DNA of 64,000 nt from Pseudorhodoferax sp032153935 (lineage in GTDB: Bacteria > Pseudomonadota > Gammaproteobacteria > Burkholderiales > Burkholderiaceae_C). Position numbers and translations under genes: made by a program. Below the pieces are notes generated by a model, which saw only the letters and a program-made list of their open reading frames with translations, searched no databases and was not told where the DNA came from. The stretch covers positions 4,712,001 through 4,776,000 of the forward strand of contig NZ_CAXUQL020000001.1 in assembly GCF_964253035.1 (NCBI RefSeq), in the 5' to 3' direction. Of this stretch, positions 34,008 through 46,307 are shown in pieces. The stretch's first letter is position 1, and each line of letters begins with the position of its first letter.

Positions 34008-34866
34008 GCAGCACCACGCCCACCACCACCAGCACGCAGCCCGCGGCGCGGCCCGGGCCGACGCGCTCGCGCAGGATCAGCAGGCCGAACAGCGCGCCCA
34101 CCATCATCGACATCTCGCGCGTGGGCGCCACCACGCTGAGCGGCGCGCCCATCCCGAGCGCGGCCAGCACCAGGATGTAGGAGAGCGGCGAGAGCAGGCC
34201 CACCGCCACGGCCAGCGCCCAGTGTCCGCGCATGGCGGCCAGTGCGGCGGCGCGGTTGCGCAGCATCCAGGGCGCGAGCACGCACAGCCGCACGAGGTTG
34301 GAACACCAGTCAAGTACCACGGCCCCCACGCCCAGCACCTTGACGCCATAGGCATCGACCACGGTGTAGCCCGCGATCAGCGCGCCCGTGGCACCACCCC
34401 AGCGCACGCCGGCCAGCGCACTGGGCTGGCGGAACATGGCCAGCCGGCCATCGGTGCAGATCAGGCCGATGCCCAGCACGATCGCCACCAGGCCCAGCAG
34501 GCCGTGTGCCGACGGCGCTTCGCCCAGCAGCACGAAGGCGCCGATGGAGGACAGCAGCGGCCCGGTGCCGCGCGCCACCGGATAGACCACCGACAGATCC
34601 GCCACGCGGTAGCCCTTTTGCAAACACATGCTGTAGACCAGGTGCAGCAGGCCGCTGGCGACGATGCAGGCCAGCACGGGGCCGTTGACCGGCATGCCGC
34701 CGTGCGTCAGCTCCCACACCACCCAGGGCGCATAGGCCGTGCAGGCCACCAGCGTGCTGGCGGCCACGAAGGCTGTACCGGCATGGGCGGCGCGCTTGGC
34801 CAGCAGGTTCCAGGTGGCGTGGATCAGCGCCGCCAGCACCACCATGGACAGGCTGAGCCAGCTCAT
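33991..34866 (-). CDS. EamA/DMT-family exporter
   Basis: Inner-membrane drug/metabolite transporter of 291 residues with ten predicted helices in two EamA repeats (the second begins near GGATGALIAGYTVVDAYG). It starts MSWLSLSMVVLAALIHATWNLL, a typical first helix of the family; the in-frame Met 12 codons upstream is less likely. Its start is 28 bases from a perfect FNR box that also serves the divergent P-type ATPase gene. Substrate unknown. Confidence 0.88.
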   Translation of the reverse strand: MSWLSLSMVVLAALIHATWNLLAKRAAHAGTAFVAASTLVACTAYAPWVVWELTHGGMPVNGPVLACIVASGLLHLVYSMCLQKGYRVADLSVVYPVARGTGPLLSSIGAFVLLGEAPSAHGLLGLVAIVLGIGLICTDGRLAMFRQPSALAGVRWGGATGALIAGYTVVDAYGVKVLGVGAVVLDWCSNLVRLCVLAPWMLRNRAAALAAMRGHWALAVAVGLLSPLSYILVLAALGMGAPLSVVAPTREMSMMVGALFGLLILRERVGPGRAAGCVLVVVGVVLLSGVR

Positions 34867-34893
34867 GGCCCGGCCTTCGGAAGCGGCCGGCGT

Positions 34894-34907
34894 TTGATGC
34901 ACATCAA
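34894..34907. promoter_or_regulatory. Perfect FNR/Anr box
   Basis: TTGAT-GCAC-ATCAA is an exact match to the FNR/Anr consensus. It lies in the 126-base divergent gap between the EamA gene and the P-type ATPase gene, centred 92 bases before the ATPase start and 34 bases before the EamA start. The distance suits activation of the ATPase; on the EamA side it would more likely repress. No strong -10 is seen at the ideal spacing. Confidence 0.75.
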
Positions 34908-34992
34908 GCAGCGCGCGATCAAGGGCCGAATACCCGGTGGCGCCAGCGTTCTATTGGCCTCGAATGCGGGCCGGCTATGTTGTATTGCGGGC

Positions 34993-37718
<2,726 letters not shown>

Positions 37719-37722
<4 letters not shown>

Positions 37723-38609
37723 CCGAAGCCATGCGCCAGAGCGTGCTGCTGGCCACCGACCTGGGCCCGCGCAGCGACCGCGCACTCGACCGCGCGCTGC
37801 TGCTGGCGCGCGAATGGCGCGTGCCGCTGGTCGCGTTGACCGTGGTGCCACCTGGCGCCGGCCTGGTCACGCACCCGGTGCTGGCGCTGTCGTCCGACGC
37901 CGTGGCGCAGCGCGCCGCGCGCCGCCAGGCCGAACGCCGGCTGCGTGCCGACCTGGCCGATGCGACCGTGCCGCCCATCGTGCGCGTGGAGCAGGGCGAG
38001 CTGACGAGCACCGTGCTGGCCGTGGCCCAGGCCGAGCGCTGCGGCCTGGTCGTGACCGGCGTGGCCCGCCACGAGGCGCTCGCGCGCATGCTGCTGGGCT
38101 CCACCGTGGAGGCGCTGGCGCGGCGCGCGCCCGTGCCGCTGCTGGTGGTGCGCGAGCGCGCCCGGGCCGCCTACACCCAGGTGCTGGTCACCAGCGATTT
38201 CTCCGAGCACGCGCGCCATGCGCTGCAGACCGCCGTCGCCCTGTTCCCGCAAGCCAGCTTCACGCTGTTCCATGCCTTCGGCAACCCGTATCCCATGCTG
38301 GCCGGCATGGACGTGGAGCAGGCGCGCCAGGCCGGCCGTGCCGTGGCCGAGGAGCAGGCGCGGCTGTTCCTGGACTCCACAGAGCTGCCGGCCGCCGTGC
38401 GCGCGCGCACCACGCTGCGCCTGGCCTATGGCGACCCGGGCCTGCTGCTGCGCGAGCATGGCGCCGAGCACCTGGGCGAGCTCGTGGTGCTGGGCACGCA
38501 GCGCCGCTCCGGCCTCACCGGCCTGCTGCTGGGCAGCGTGGCCGAGCGCGTGCTGGAACTCGCGGAGAGCGATGTGCTCGTGGTGCCGCCCCGGCCCGCG
38601 GGCGGCTGA
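37719..38609 (+). CDS. Tandem-domain universal stress protein
   Basis: Two Usp domains in 296 residues (~7-145 and ~150-292). Both end with the family tail (GVARHEALARMLLGSTVEAL and GTQRRSGLTGLLLGSVAERVL), but in both the second glycine of the G-2x-G ATP motif is replaced by Arg, so ATP binding may be weak or lost. The ATG overlaps the stop of the P-type ATPase gene, showing co-expression and, through its promoter, likely FNR control. Confidence 0.92.
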
Positions 38610-38779
38610 GAAACTGTGAACGCACAGGCTCGTTCGAAGTGAGGATGTTGGTCGGTCGCGCGAACTGAACAATGCAGCCATCGGTGCGGTGCGCATCCCC
38701 GGGAACCCCATCGAGCACGCCGCGGGCATGGGGTCTGCGGCGTTGGATGAGCTGCAACCCTTTTTGCGAGGACCGAACC

Positions 38780-39058
38780 ATGAACACCCGACTGATCGCG
38801 TCGACCTGGATGGCCGCCGCCGCCTTTGTCGCCATGCCCAGCCTTGCCGACGTGCACGCGTCCGGCGAGGTGGGCTACATCCCGCCCACCACGAGCGCGC
38901 CCAGCACGCTCACGCGGGCCGAGGTGATCGCCCAGCTGGAGCAAGCGCAGCGCGAAGGCGCGATGCCGCCGAACGGGGAAGGCGCCGACACCGGCGCCGT
39001 GGCCACCGCACCGCAGCCCGCGCTGCTGGCAGCGCACCCGAACCTGGCTGCACGCTGA
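38780..39058 (+). CDS. Small secreted DUF4148-like protein
   Basis: Secreted protein of 92 residues: signal peptide ends about residue 24 (AFVAMPSLA-DV). The mature part holds LTRAEVIAQLEQAQREGAMPP, the DUF4148 pattern common in Burkholderiales periplasmic proteins of unknown role. A GAGGA SD lies eight bases before ATG 38780. The 170-base gap before it shows no clear promoter or terminator. A monocistronic gene. Confidence 0.75.
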   Translation: MNTRLIASTWMAAAAFVAMPSLADVHASGEVGYIPPTTSAPSTLTRAEVIAQLEQAQREGAMPPNGEGADTGAVATAPQPALLAAHPNLAAR

Positions 39059-39116
39059 GCCGCACACGCTGCTGGCGACAGCTGGCATCTGCCGCTGCCG
39101 CCAGCCGGTACGAGGC

Positions 39117-39977
39117 TCAGAACGCCGGCTGGCCGCCCAGGCTCGGATTGGTGTCGGTGCGCCGAAAGCGCCAGTCCGGGTTCTGCTGCTGCAGCAGCTC
39201 GAACAGTTCGGGCGCCACCGTGTGCTTGAACAGGGCCGCCTGCACGTAGCTCGCGGTGACGTGGCCGGCCTGCAGCTTGCGGGTCAGCTCGTCGACCTGC
39301 TGGCGCGTGGCCTCCCAGATGGTGTCGCCATCGACACATCTGGCGCTCTCGCAGCCGGGGATGTAGGCGTCCATCATCTTCTTCGATGCGATGCCACGGA
39401 TGTTCAGCGCATAGGCGATCTTCTCCAGCTCGCGGTTGGAGAAGCTGTAGACGAAGTTGCCCACGCTCTCGTACTGCGGCCGCGTCTCGTCGAGTGCACA
39501 GGGGTGGTCGACCCAGGCGTCCTGCGGCTCGACCACCACCACGCAGTAGCGCGCCACGCGGAACATCTCGTAGATCGCGGCATAGGGCCGGCTCATGTGG
39601 TGCAGTGCCTCCTTGCACAGCACGAAGTCCACGGAGTTGTCCGGCAGGCTCAGCTTCTCGGCGTTCTCGACGCTGAACTTGTCGATGTGGCCGGACGCTT
39701 TGGTCTGCGCCAGCACCGTGTCGTCCAGGTCGGTGGCCAGCACATCCTCGAAGCCGGCCTGCTTCATGCGCCAGGCGTCGTAGCCGGCGCCGTCGCCGAT
39801 CGTGAGCCAGGAGTGCTTGCGAAAGCCGATCAGCAGCTCGTTGACCACGGACATGAGCCGGGTCTGGCGCCAGTAGCCCACGCTTTCGGTGGTCCACCAG
39901 CTGTCGTAGAGCGTGCGCTGGTGGCCGTCCGCCATGAATTCGGCCCAGTGCTTCTCGTGGATGTTGTTCATCGTCAT
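39117..39977 (-). CDS. SAM-dependent methyltransferase (type 11 fold)
   Basis: Class I methyltransferase of 286 residues. Motif I is WLTIGDGAGYDAWRMKQAG (near residue 65), motif II acidic VLATDLDD, and DFVLCKEALHHMSRPYAAIYEMFRVAR is the post-II/III region seen in methyltransferase 11 proteins. I chose the Met at 39977 because GAGGAAA lies about seven bases upstream; the Met two codons later is possible. It stands alone and divergent from the permease gene. Substrate unknown. Confidence 0.85.
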   Translation of the reverse strand: MTMNNIHEKHWAEFMADGHQRTLYDSWWTTESVGYWRQTRLMSVVNELLIGFRKHSWLTIGDGAGYDAWRMKQAGFEDVLATDLDDTVLAQTKASGHIDKFSVENAEKLSLPDNSVDFVLCKEALHHMSRPYAAIYEMFRVARYCVVVVEPQDAWVDHPCALDETRPQYESVGNFVYSFSNRELEKIAYALNIRGIASKKMMDAYIPGCESARCVDGDTIWEATRQQVDELTRKLQAGHVTASYVQAALFKHTVAPELFELLQQQNPDWRFRRTDTNPSLGGQPAF

Positions 39978-40099
39978 CGCAATTTCCTCGGGTTCGGCGG
40001 TGCAGCCGGGCATGGTAGCCGTGGCCGTGGCGGTGCCGGCCTGGCTTGCGCGGAGAATGTCGGGCTGCGCGCACAACGAACAACGAGGAGATGCCGACC

Positions 40100-41380
40100 A
40101 TGCCCATGTTCCCGAACTGGACCCTGAAGACCGGTGGCGAAGTCGCCCCCGACGAACGCCTGCCCACGGGCCAGACCATCGCCATGGGCGTGCAGCACGT
40201 GGTGGCCATGTTCGGCTCCACGGCGCTGGCGCCCATCCTGATGGGGTTCGACCCCAACACCGCGATCTTCTTCTCGGGCATCGGCACGCTGATCTTCTTC
40301 CTGATGACGGGCGGGCGGTTGCCGAGCTACCTGGGCTCGAGCTTCGCCTTCATCGGCGTGGTCATCGCGGCCACGGGCTATGCCGGCGGCGGGGCCAACG
40401 CCAACATCGGCGTGGCGCTGGGCGGCGTCATCGCCTGCGGGCTGCTGTACTTCGTGATCGGCCTCGTGGTGCAGGTGGCGGGCACGGGCTGGATCGAGCG
40501 GCTCATGCCGCCCATCGTGACCGGCACCGTGGTGGCCGCGATCGGCCTGAACCTCGCACCGGTCGCGGTCAAGATGCTCGGCGCCACGCCCGCGGAGACG
40601 GGCATCGGCCTGCTGACGGCCTTGTTCGTAGGCCTGATCGCGGTGCGCAGCCGCGGCGTGGCCGGGCGGCTGCCGATCCTGCTGGGCGCGTTGTGCGGCT
40701 ACGTCCTGTACTGGATCGCCGCCAACGGCCTGGGCTGGGCCAAGCCCATCGATTTTTCGGGCGTGGCGCAGGCCGCCTGGATCGGCCTGCCCAAGTTCAG
40801 CGCGCCGGTGTTCGACGGCACGGCCATGCTCCTGATCGCGCCCGTGGCCGTGATCCTCGTGGCCGAGAACCTGGGCCATGTGAAGGGCCTGGCGGCCATG
40901 ACGGGCCGCAACTTCGACCCGCTCATGGGCCGCGCCTTCATGGCCGACGGCATCGCCACCATGGTCTCGGGCGCTGGCGGTGGCACCGGCGTGACCACCT
41001 ACGCCGAGAACATGGGCGTGATGGCGGTCACGCGCATCTACTCCACGCTGGTCTTCGTGGTGGCCGCGCTGGTGGCGCTGCTGCTCGGCTTCTCGCCCAA
41101 GTTCGGCGCGCTGATCCTGACCTTGCCGGTGCCCGTGATCGGCGGCCTGGCGCTGGTGGTGTTCGGCCTGATCGCGGCCACCGGCGGGCGCATCTGGGTG
41201 CAGAGCAGGGTGGACTTCTCGCGCCCGCGCAACCTGATCACGGCCGGCGTGGCGCTGACGGCCGGGGCCGGCGACCTGACACTGTCCATCGCCGGTTTCA
41301 AGATGGGCGGCATCGGCACGGCGACCTTCGGCGCCATCGTGCTGTACCACCTGCTGCGCGAGCGCAACGCGCCGAACTGA
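40100..41380 (+). CDS. NCS2 nucleobase:cation symporter (uracil/pyrimidine permease-like)
   Basis: Inner-membrane permease of 426 residues with the 14-helix NCS2 fold. Hallmarks: MGVQHVVAMFGSTALAPILMG near residue 25, SSFAFIGVV, the helix-8 glutamate in VVAENLGHVKGLAAMTGR, the helix-10 GAGGGTGVTTYAENMGVMAVT, all as in UraA/RutG. It likely imports uracil or a related base with protons. GAGGAG is nine bases before this ATG; an earlier in-frame ATG at 40091 is too close to it. Confidence 0.92.
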   Translation: MPMFPNWTLKTGGEVAPDERLPTGQTIAMGVQHVVAMFGSTALAPILMGFDPNTAIFFSGIGTLIFFLMTGGRLPSYLGSSFAFIGVVIAATGYAGGGANANIGVALGGVIACGLLYFVIGLVVQVAGTGWIERLMPPIVTGTVVAAIGLNLAPVAVKMLGATPAETGIGLLTALFVGLIAVRSRGVAGRLPILLGALCGYVLYWIAANGLGWAKPIDFSGVAQAAWIGLPKFSAPVFDGTAMLLIAPVAVILVAENLGHVKGLAAMTGRNFDPLMGRAFMADGIATMVSGAGGGTGVTTYAENMGVMAVTRIYSTLVFVVAALVALLLGFSPKFGALILTLPVPVIGGLALVVFGLIAATGGRIWVQSRVDFSRPRNLITAGVALTAGAGDLTLSIAGFKMGGIGTATFGAIVLYHLLRERNAPN

Positions 41381-41445
41381 ACCGGCCCCGCATCGCGGGC
41401 TTGTCCTGCGCGGCGCGTGCAGGCCGCATGGCATGCTGCGCGTCC

Positions 41446-43998
41446 ATGAAGAAGGCGCTGCAGACCTGGTTCTCCGCACGCGGCTGGAGGCCGTTCGCAT
41501 TCCAGCGTGAGGTCTGGCAGGCCCTGGCCGCCGGCGACAGCGGCCTGCTGCATGCGACGACGGGCGCGGGCAAGACCTATGCCGTCTGGCTCGGCGCGCT
41601 GGCTGCCTTCGCCGGCAAGGCGCCTGCACGCGGCGCCGCGCCGCTCACCGTGCTCTGGATCACGCCCATGCGCGCGCTGGCGGCCGACACGCTGCGCGCG
41701 CTGCGCGAACCGCTGGCCGAGACCGCGCCGCACTGGACGGCCGGTGCACGCAGCGGCGACACCGCGTCAGCCGAACGCAGTGCGCAGGACCGGCGGCTGC
41801 CCTCGGTCCTCGTCACCACGCCAGAGAGCCTGTCCCTGCTGCTGGCCAAGGCCGGTGCAGCCACGCTGTTCACGCAGCTGCAGCTCGTGGTGGTCGACGA
41901 GTGGCACGAGCTGCTGGGCAACAAGCGTGGCGTGCAGGTGCAGCTGGCCCTGGCCCGGCTGCGGCAGTGGCGCCCGGCGCTGTGCACCTGGGGCATGTCG
42001 GCCACGCTGGGCAACCTGGAGCAGGCCATGGCCGTGCTGCTCGGCCCCGGTGCGCCCGGCCGCCTGGTGCGCGGCGCCGTGCCCAAGCAGCTGACCATCG
42101 ACACGCTGCTGCCGCCGCGTGCCGAGCGCTTTCCCTGGGCCGGCCACCTGGGCCTGGCCATGCTGCCGCAGGTCGTGGCCGCGCTGGAGAGCAGCAGCAC
42201 GGCGCTGGTGTTCACCAACACGCGTTCGCAGGCCGAGATCTGGTACCAGGCCTTGCTGGAAGCCCGGCCCGACTGGGCCGGCAGCATCGCGCTGCACCAC
42301 GGCTCGCTGGACCGCGGCGTGCGCGAGTGGGTGGAGGCCGGGCTCAAGGCCGGGCAGCTGCGCGCGGTGGTCTGCACCTCCAGCCTGGACCTGGGCGTGG
42401 ACTTCCTGCCGGTGGAGCGTGTGCTGCAGATCGGCTCGCCCAAAGGCGTGGCGCGGCTGCTGCAGCGTGCCGGGCGCTCGGGCCACGCACCGGGCCGGCC
42501 CTCGCGCATCACGCTGGTGCCCACGCACAGCCTGGAACTGGTGGAGGGCGCGGCGGCGCGCGTGGCCGTGGCGGCCGGTCAGGTGGAGGCGCGCGAGCCA
42601 CCATCGCAGCCGCTCGACGTGCTGGTGCAGCACCTGGTGACGGTGGCGCTGGGCGGCGGCTTCGTGCCCGATGCGCTGTACGCCGAGGTGCGCAGCACGC
42701 ACGCCTATGCGCAGCTGCAGCCCGACCGCTGGCAGTGGTGCCTGGACTTCGTGCGACAGGGTGGCGCGGCACTGGCCGCGTATCCCGACTACCGGCGCGT
42801 GGTTCCGGACGAGGAGGGCGTCTGGCGCGTTCCCGATGCGCGGCTGGCGCGCCGGCACCGGTCCAACATCGGCACCATCGTTTCGGACGCCAGCATGTCG
42901 GTGCAGTATGTCGGCGGTGCACGCATCGGCAGCGTGGAGGAAAGCTTCGCAGCGCGGCTCAAGCCCGGCGATGCCTTCATGTTCGGCGGGCGGCTGCTGG
43001 AACTGGTGCGCATCCACGAGATGACGGCGTGGGTGCGCAGGGCGAGCGGCAAGAAGGCGGCCGTGCCGCGCTGGAATGGGGGGCGCATGCCGCTCTCGTC
43101 CACGCTGGCCGATGCGGTGGTTGCCGAGCTGGCGGCTGCGGGCGAGGGCCATTGCGACAGTCCCGAGCTGCACAGCGCGCAGCCGCTGCTGGAAGTGCAG
43201 CGCCGCTGGTCTGCCATCCCCACGCCCACCACCCTGCTGGCCGAGACGCTCCAGTCGCGCGAGGGCTGGCATCTGTTCCTCTACCCGTTCGCGGGCCGGC
43301 AGGTGCACCTGGGGCTGGCCAGCCTGCTGGGCTGGCGCGCCGCGCAGCAGATGCCGCGCACCTTCTCGATCGCCGTGAACGACTACGGCTTCGAATTGCT
43401 CAGCGCCACCGAGCTCGACTGGGCCACGCTGCTGCCTGCCCTGCTGCACCAGAGCACCGACGGCCCGGCGCTGCTGGCCGAGGTGCTGGCCAGCCTGAAT
43501 GCGGGCGAGCTCGCGCAGCGGCGCTTTCGCGAGATCGCGCGGGTGTCGGGCCTGATCTTCCAGAGCCACCCCGGTGAGCGGCGCAGCAGCCGCCAGCTGC
43601 AGGCCTCGTCGTCGCTGTTCTGGGAGGTGTTCCGCAAGTACGACCCGGCCAACCAGCTACTGGCGCAGGCCGAGCAGGAGCTGCTGGCGCAGGAGCTGGA
43701 GGTCGGGCGGCTGCAGGGTGCGCTGCAGCGCATGGCCGGGCAGCGGCTGGTGCTGTGTGCGCTGGCGCGGCCGACGCCGTTCGCGTTTCCGCTGATGGTG
43801 GAGCGCTTTCGCGAGCAGCTGTCCAACGAGCGCGTGGCCGACCGCATCGCGCGCATGCTGGCGCAGCTGGAGCGCGCGGCCGGTGGTGCGCTGGAGGAGG
43901 AGGACGCGGCCCAGGTGCAGGCCGGCCTGGAGTTCGGCCGGCAGACCGACCAGTCCACGCGCCCACCCGCGCGGCGGCGCAGCAAGGCGGGCCTGTGA
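41446..43998 (+). CDS. Lhr-like ligase-associated DEXH-box helicase
   Basis: Superfamily 2 DNA helicase of 850 residues. Walker A is ATTGAGKT (37-44), the DExH box DEWH (151-154), motif III SAT, motif VI QRAGRSGHAPGRPSRI, followed by an Lhr-type winged-helix and C-terminal domain. The group is usually encoded with an ATP-dependent DNA ligase, an MBL exonuclease and PdeM for DNA repair. Here only PdeM follows (GTGA overlap); the upstream gene is a permease. It starts 65 bases after the permease stop with no clear SD. Confidence 0.92.
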   Translation: MKKALQTWFSARGWRPFAFQREVWQALAAGDSGLLHATTGAGKTYAVWLGALAAFAGKAPARGAAPLTVLWITPMRALAADTLRALREPLAETAPHWTAGARSGDTASAERSAQDRRLPSVLVTTPESLSLLLAKAGAATLFTQLQLVVVDEWHELLGNKRGVQVQLALARLRQWRPALCTWGMSATLGNLEQAMAVLLGPGAPGRLVRGAVPKQLTIDTLLPPRAERFPWAGHLGLAMLPQVVAALESSSTALVFTNTRSQAEIWYQALLEARPDWAGSIALHHGSLDRGVREWVEAGLKAGQLRAVVCTSSLDLGVDFLPVERVLQIGSPKGVARLLQRAGRSGHAPGRPSRITLVPTHSLELVEGAAARVAVAAGQVEAREPPSQPLDVLVQHLVTVALGGGFVPDALYAEVRSTHAYAQLQPDRWQWCLDFVRQGGAALAAYPDYRRVVPDEEGVWRVPDARLARRHRSNIGTIVSDASMSVQYVGGARIGSVEESFAARLKPGDAFMFGGRLLELVRIHEMTAWVRRASGKKAAVPRWNGGRMPLSSTLADAVVAELAAAGEGHCDSPELHSAQPLLEVQRRWSAIPTPTTLLAETLQSREGWHLFLYPFAGRQVHLGLASLLGWRAAQQMPRTFSIAVNDYGFELLSATELDWATLLPALLHQSTDGPALLAEVLASLNAGELAQRRFREIARVSGLIFQSHPGERRSSRQLQASSSLFWEVFRKYDPANQLLAQAEQELLAQELEVGRLQGALQRMAGQRLVLCALARPTPFAFPLMVERFREQLSNERVADRIARMLAQLERAAGGALEEEDAAQVQAGLEFGRQTDQSTRPPARRRSKAGL

Positions 43999-44651
43999 CG
44001 CCGGGCCTCGCCGTCACCTGGGCCGGCGAGCCTGTGCTGCTGCTGGCCGAGCGCGCGCTGTGGTGGCCGGCACGCCGCACGCTGCTGATCGCCGACCTGC
44101 ACCTGGGCAAGGCTGCGACCTTCCGTGCCGCCGGCCAGCCGGTGCCGGCCGGCACCACGCAGCGCAACCTGGCCCGGCTGGACGCGTTGATCGCGCGGCA
44201 TGGCGCGCAGGCGCTCGTGGTGCTGGGCGACTTCCTGCATGCCGAGCAGGCGCGCACGCCGGCCCTGCTCGATGCACTGGCGCTCTGGCGTGCCCGGCAT
44301 GCGGCGCTGGCCATCACGCTGGTGCGCGGCAACCACGACAGCCACGCTGGCGACCCGCCGCCGGGCCTGGGGATCGCCGTGGTCGACGAGCCGCACCTGG
44401 TCGGCCCGTTCGCCTGCTGCCACCATCCGCAGCAGCACGCCACCCACTTCGTGTTGGCCGGCCATGTGCACCCGGCCTGCCTGCTGGCCGGGCCGGGCCG
44501 CGACCGCCTGCGCCTGCCGTGCTTCGTGGCCGAGGCCGGGCAGGCCTGGCTGCCGGCCTTCGGCGAGTTCACGGGGGGCTGGCGCGTGGATGCGGCACCG
44601 GGCCGGCGGCGCTATGCGCTCGCCGACGGGCAGGTCTGGCCGCTGCCCTGA
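43995..44651 (+). CDS. pdeM: PdeM-type ligase-associated metallophosphoesterase
   Basis: Calcineurin-fold DNA phosphoesterase of 218 residues that starts at a GTG overlapping the helicase stop (GTGA). The five metal motifs are present in order: ADLHLGKAATFR, VLGDFLH, RGNHDSH, and the histidines of CCHHPQQ and AGHVHPA. This matches the ligase-associated PdeM of the helicase operon type. Its partners ligase and exonuclease are absent from the window. Confidence 0.9.
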   Translation: MTPGLAVTWAGEPVLLLAERALWWPARRTLLIADLHLGKAATFRAAGQPVPAGTTQRNLARLDALIARHGAQALVVLGDFLHAEQARTPALLDALALWRARHAALAITLVRGNHDSHAGDPPPGLGIAVVDEPHLVGPFACCHHPQQHATHFVLAGHVHPACLLAGPGRDRLRLPCFVAEAGQAWLPAFGEFTGGWRVDAAPGRRRYALADGQVWPLP

Positions 44652-44761
44652 GCGTCTGCGGGAATCCGCGGGTTACGCCCTGCCGCCGCGCCCCCGATGA
44701 TGCGGCGCGGCGGCCGTGTCCCGCGCGCCGCCGCACCACCCCAACCAGGAGGAAGACAAAC

Positions 44762-45757
44762 ATGCACCCGACCCCCGACTTCTCGCGCCGCCGCACCCTG
44801 CAGGGCATGGCCACGCTCGCCGCCGGCGGCCTGGTTCCCGGCCTGCACGCGCAGCCCGCGCGCTGGCCCGACAAGCCACTGCGCGTGGTCGTGCCGTTTC
44901 CGCCCGGCGGCCTCACGGACGCCTACGCGCGCCTGTTCGCCGACCACTTCACCCAGACGCTGGGCCAGCCCTCCATAGTGGACAACCGGCCCGGCGGCGG
45001 CGCCATCATCGGCATCAGCCAGGTGGCCAAGGCGGCGGCCGACGGCTACACGCTGCTGGTCTCCACCTCGGGCACGGTCTGGCAGAACCGGGTGCTCTAC
45101 AGCAAGCTGCCCTACAACCTGGACACCGACCTCACGCCGATCGCGCTGTTCCCCTCGGGCCCGCTGGCCGTGGCCGTGGCGCCCGAGGTGCCGGCGAAGA
45201 ACATGCGTGAGTTCATCGCCTATGCGCGCGAGCGCCAGGTCAACATGGCCAGCTATGCGCCGGGCGCATACCCGCACATGGTGGCCGACCAGCTCAACCG
45301 CCATGCGGGCACCAAGATCCAGACCATCATGTACAAGGGCGAGTCGCCGATGTGGGTGGACGTGGCGGGCAATTCGGCCCAGATCGGCATCGGCAGCTAC
45401 CAGGCCTTCAACACCGTGCAGGGCCGTGGCGTGCGGCCCATCGGCGTGACCGGCAACTACCGCTCGCCCAAGCTGCCCGACGTGCCCACGCTGGCCGAGC
45501 AGGGCATCGCCACGCCGCTGGTCAAGCTGGAAGGCGGCCTGGCCCTGATGGCGCCCGCCGGCACGCCCGAGGCCGTATTGCTGGCACTGAACAAGGTGGC
45601 GCTGGCCTGCGTGGAGACGGAGCGCGGCAGCAAGCTGCGCGAGAGCTTCGGCATCCCCAACAAGCCCAAGGACCTCGCCGGCACGCGCAAGGACTGGGAC
45701 ACCGAGGTGCCAATCTGGATCAAGATGGCGGTGGAGCTGGGCATCAAACTCGATTGA
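44762..45757 (+). CDS. Bug/TctC-family periplasmic receptor 1
   Basis: Periplasmic solute receptor of 331 residues. The N-terminus (MHPTPDFSRRRTLQGMATLAAGG) has an RRRTLQG stretch resembling a twin-arginine signal. The mature start WPDKPLRVVVPFPPGGLTDAYARLFADH is the classic Bug pattern, and DNRPGGGAIIG and KAAADGYTLL follow. An AGGAGGAA SD precedes the ATG by eight bases. It precedes the XRE-cupin regulator tail to tail. No TctA/TctB genes accompany this locus. Confidence 0.9.
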   Translation: MHPTPDFSRRRTLQGMATLAAGGLVPGLHAQPARWPDKPLRVVVPFPPGGLTDAYARLFADHFTQTLGQPSIVDNRPGGGAIIGISQVAKAAADGYTLLVSTSGTVWQNRVLYSKLPYNLDTDLTPIALFPSGPLAVAVAPEVPAKNMREFIAYARERQVNMASYAPGAYPHMVADQLNRHAGTKIQTIMYKGESPMWVDVAGNSAQIGIGSYQAFNTVQGRGVRPIGVTGNYRSPKLPDVPTLAEQGIATPLVKLEGGLALMAPAGTPEAVLLALNKVALACVETERGSKLRESFGIPNKPKDLAGTRKDWDTEVPIWIKMAVELGIKLD

Positions 45758-45778
45758 ACCGCTCCGGCGCAGGGGGCA

Positions 45779-46306
45779 TCAATCCTCCTGCGCGATCACC
45801 AGCAGCACCGAGGCCTGCTGCTTGCCGACCGAGGTGATCTTGTGCGGGATGCTGGAATTGAAGTGCGCCGAATCGCCGGCACGCAGCGTCTCGCTGCGCT
45901 GCGCCAGCTGCAGCACCACCTGGCCCTTGAGCACGTAGAGGATCTCCTCGCCACGGTGGTGGCTCATGGGGTGGTTGCGCACGGGCTCGTCGGTCGGATC
46001 CAGTACGAAGGCCACCATCTTGTGGTCGGGCAGCGCACTGGAGACCATGCGCGGCGCGTGCGGTGCCGGCTCCGGCGCCGCCTCGGCGCGCCGGATCACC
46101 ACCGGATCGCTGTCGGACGGCTCGGCGAACACTTCCTCCACCGGAACGCGCAGGGCCTTGGCCAGCTTCAGTGCGGCACCGATGGACGGCGTGGACAGCC
46201 CGCGCTCCAGCCGCGAGACGTAGCTCTTCGTCAGGTCGCTTGCCTGCGCCAGATCCTCCAGCGTCATGCCGGCTTGCACGCGCAGGATCTTCAGTTTGAT
46301 TGACAT
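45779..46306 (-). CDS. XRE-cupin transcriptional regulator
   Basis: Regulator of 175 residues: helix-turn-helix_3 domain at ~2-60 (MTLEDLAQASDLTKSYVSRLERGLSTPSI) and a cupin_2 ligand domain at ~95-170 (MSHHRGEEILYVLKGQVVLQL). It is divergent from the second Bug gene and likely represses it. Just upstream lies a perfect 18-base dyad. No SD precedes its ATG, which sits only nine bases from the dyad, so it may be translated from a very short leader. Effector probably the organic acid carried by the Bug receptors (inference). Confidence 0.9.
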   Translation of the reverse strand: MSIKLKILRVQAGMTLEDLAQASDLTKSYVSRLERGLSTPSIGAALKLAKALRVPVEEVFAEPSDSDPVVIRRAEAAPEPAPHAPRMVSSALPDHKMVAFVLDPTDEPVRNHPMSHHRGEEILYVLKGQVVLQLAQRSETLRAGDSAHFNSSIPHKITSVGKQQASVLLVIAQED

Positions 46307-46307
46307 G

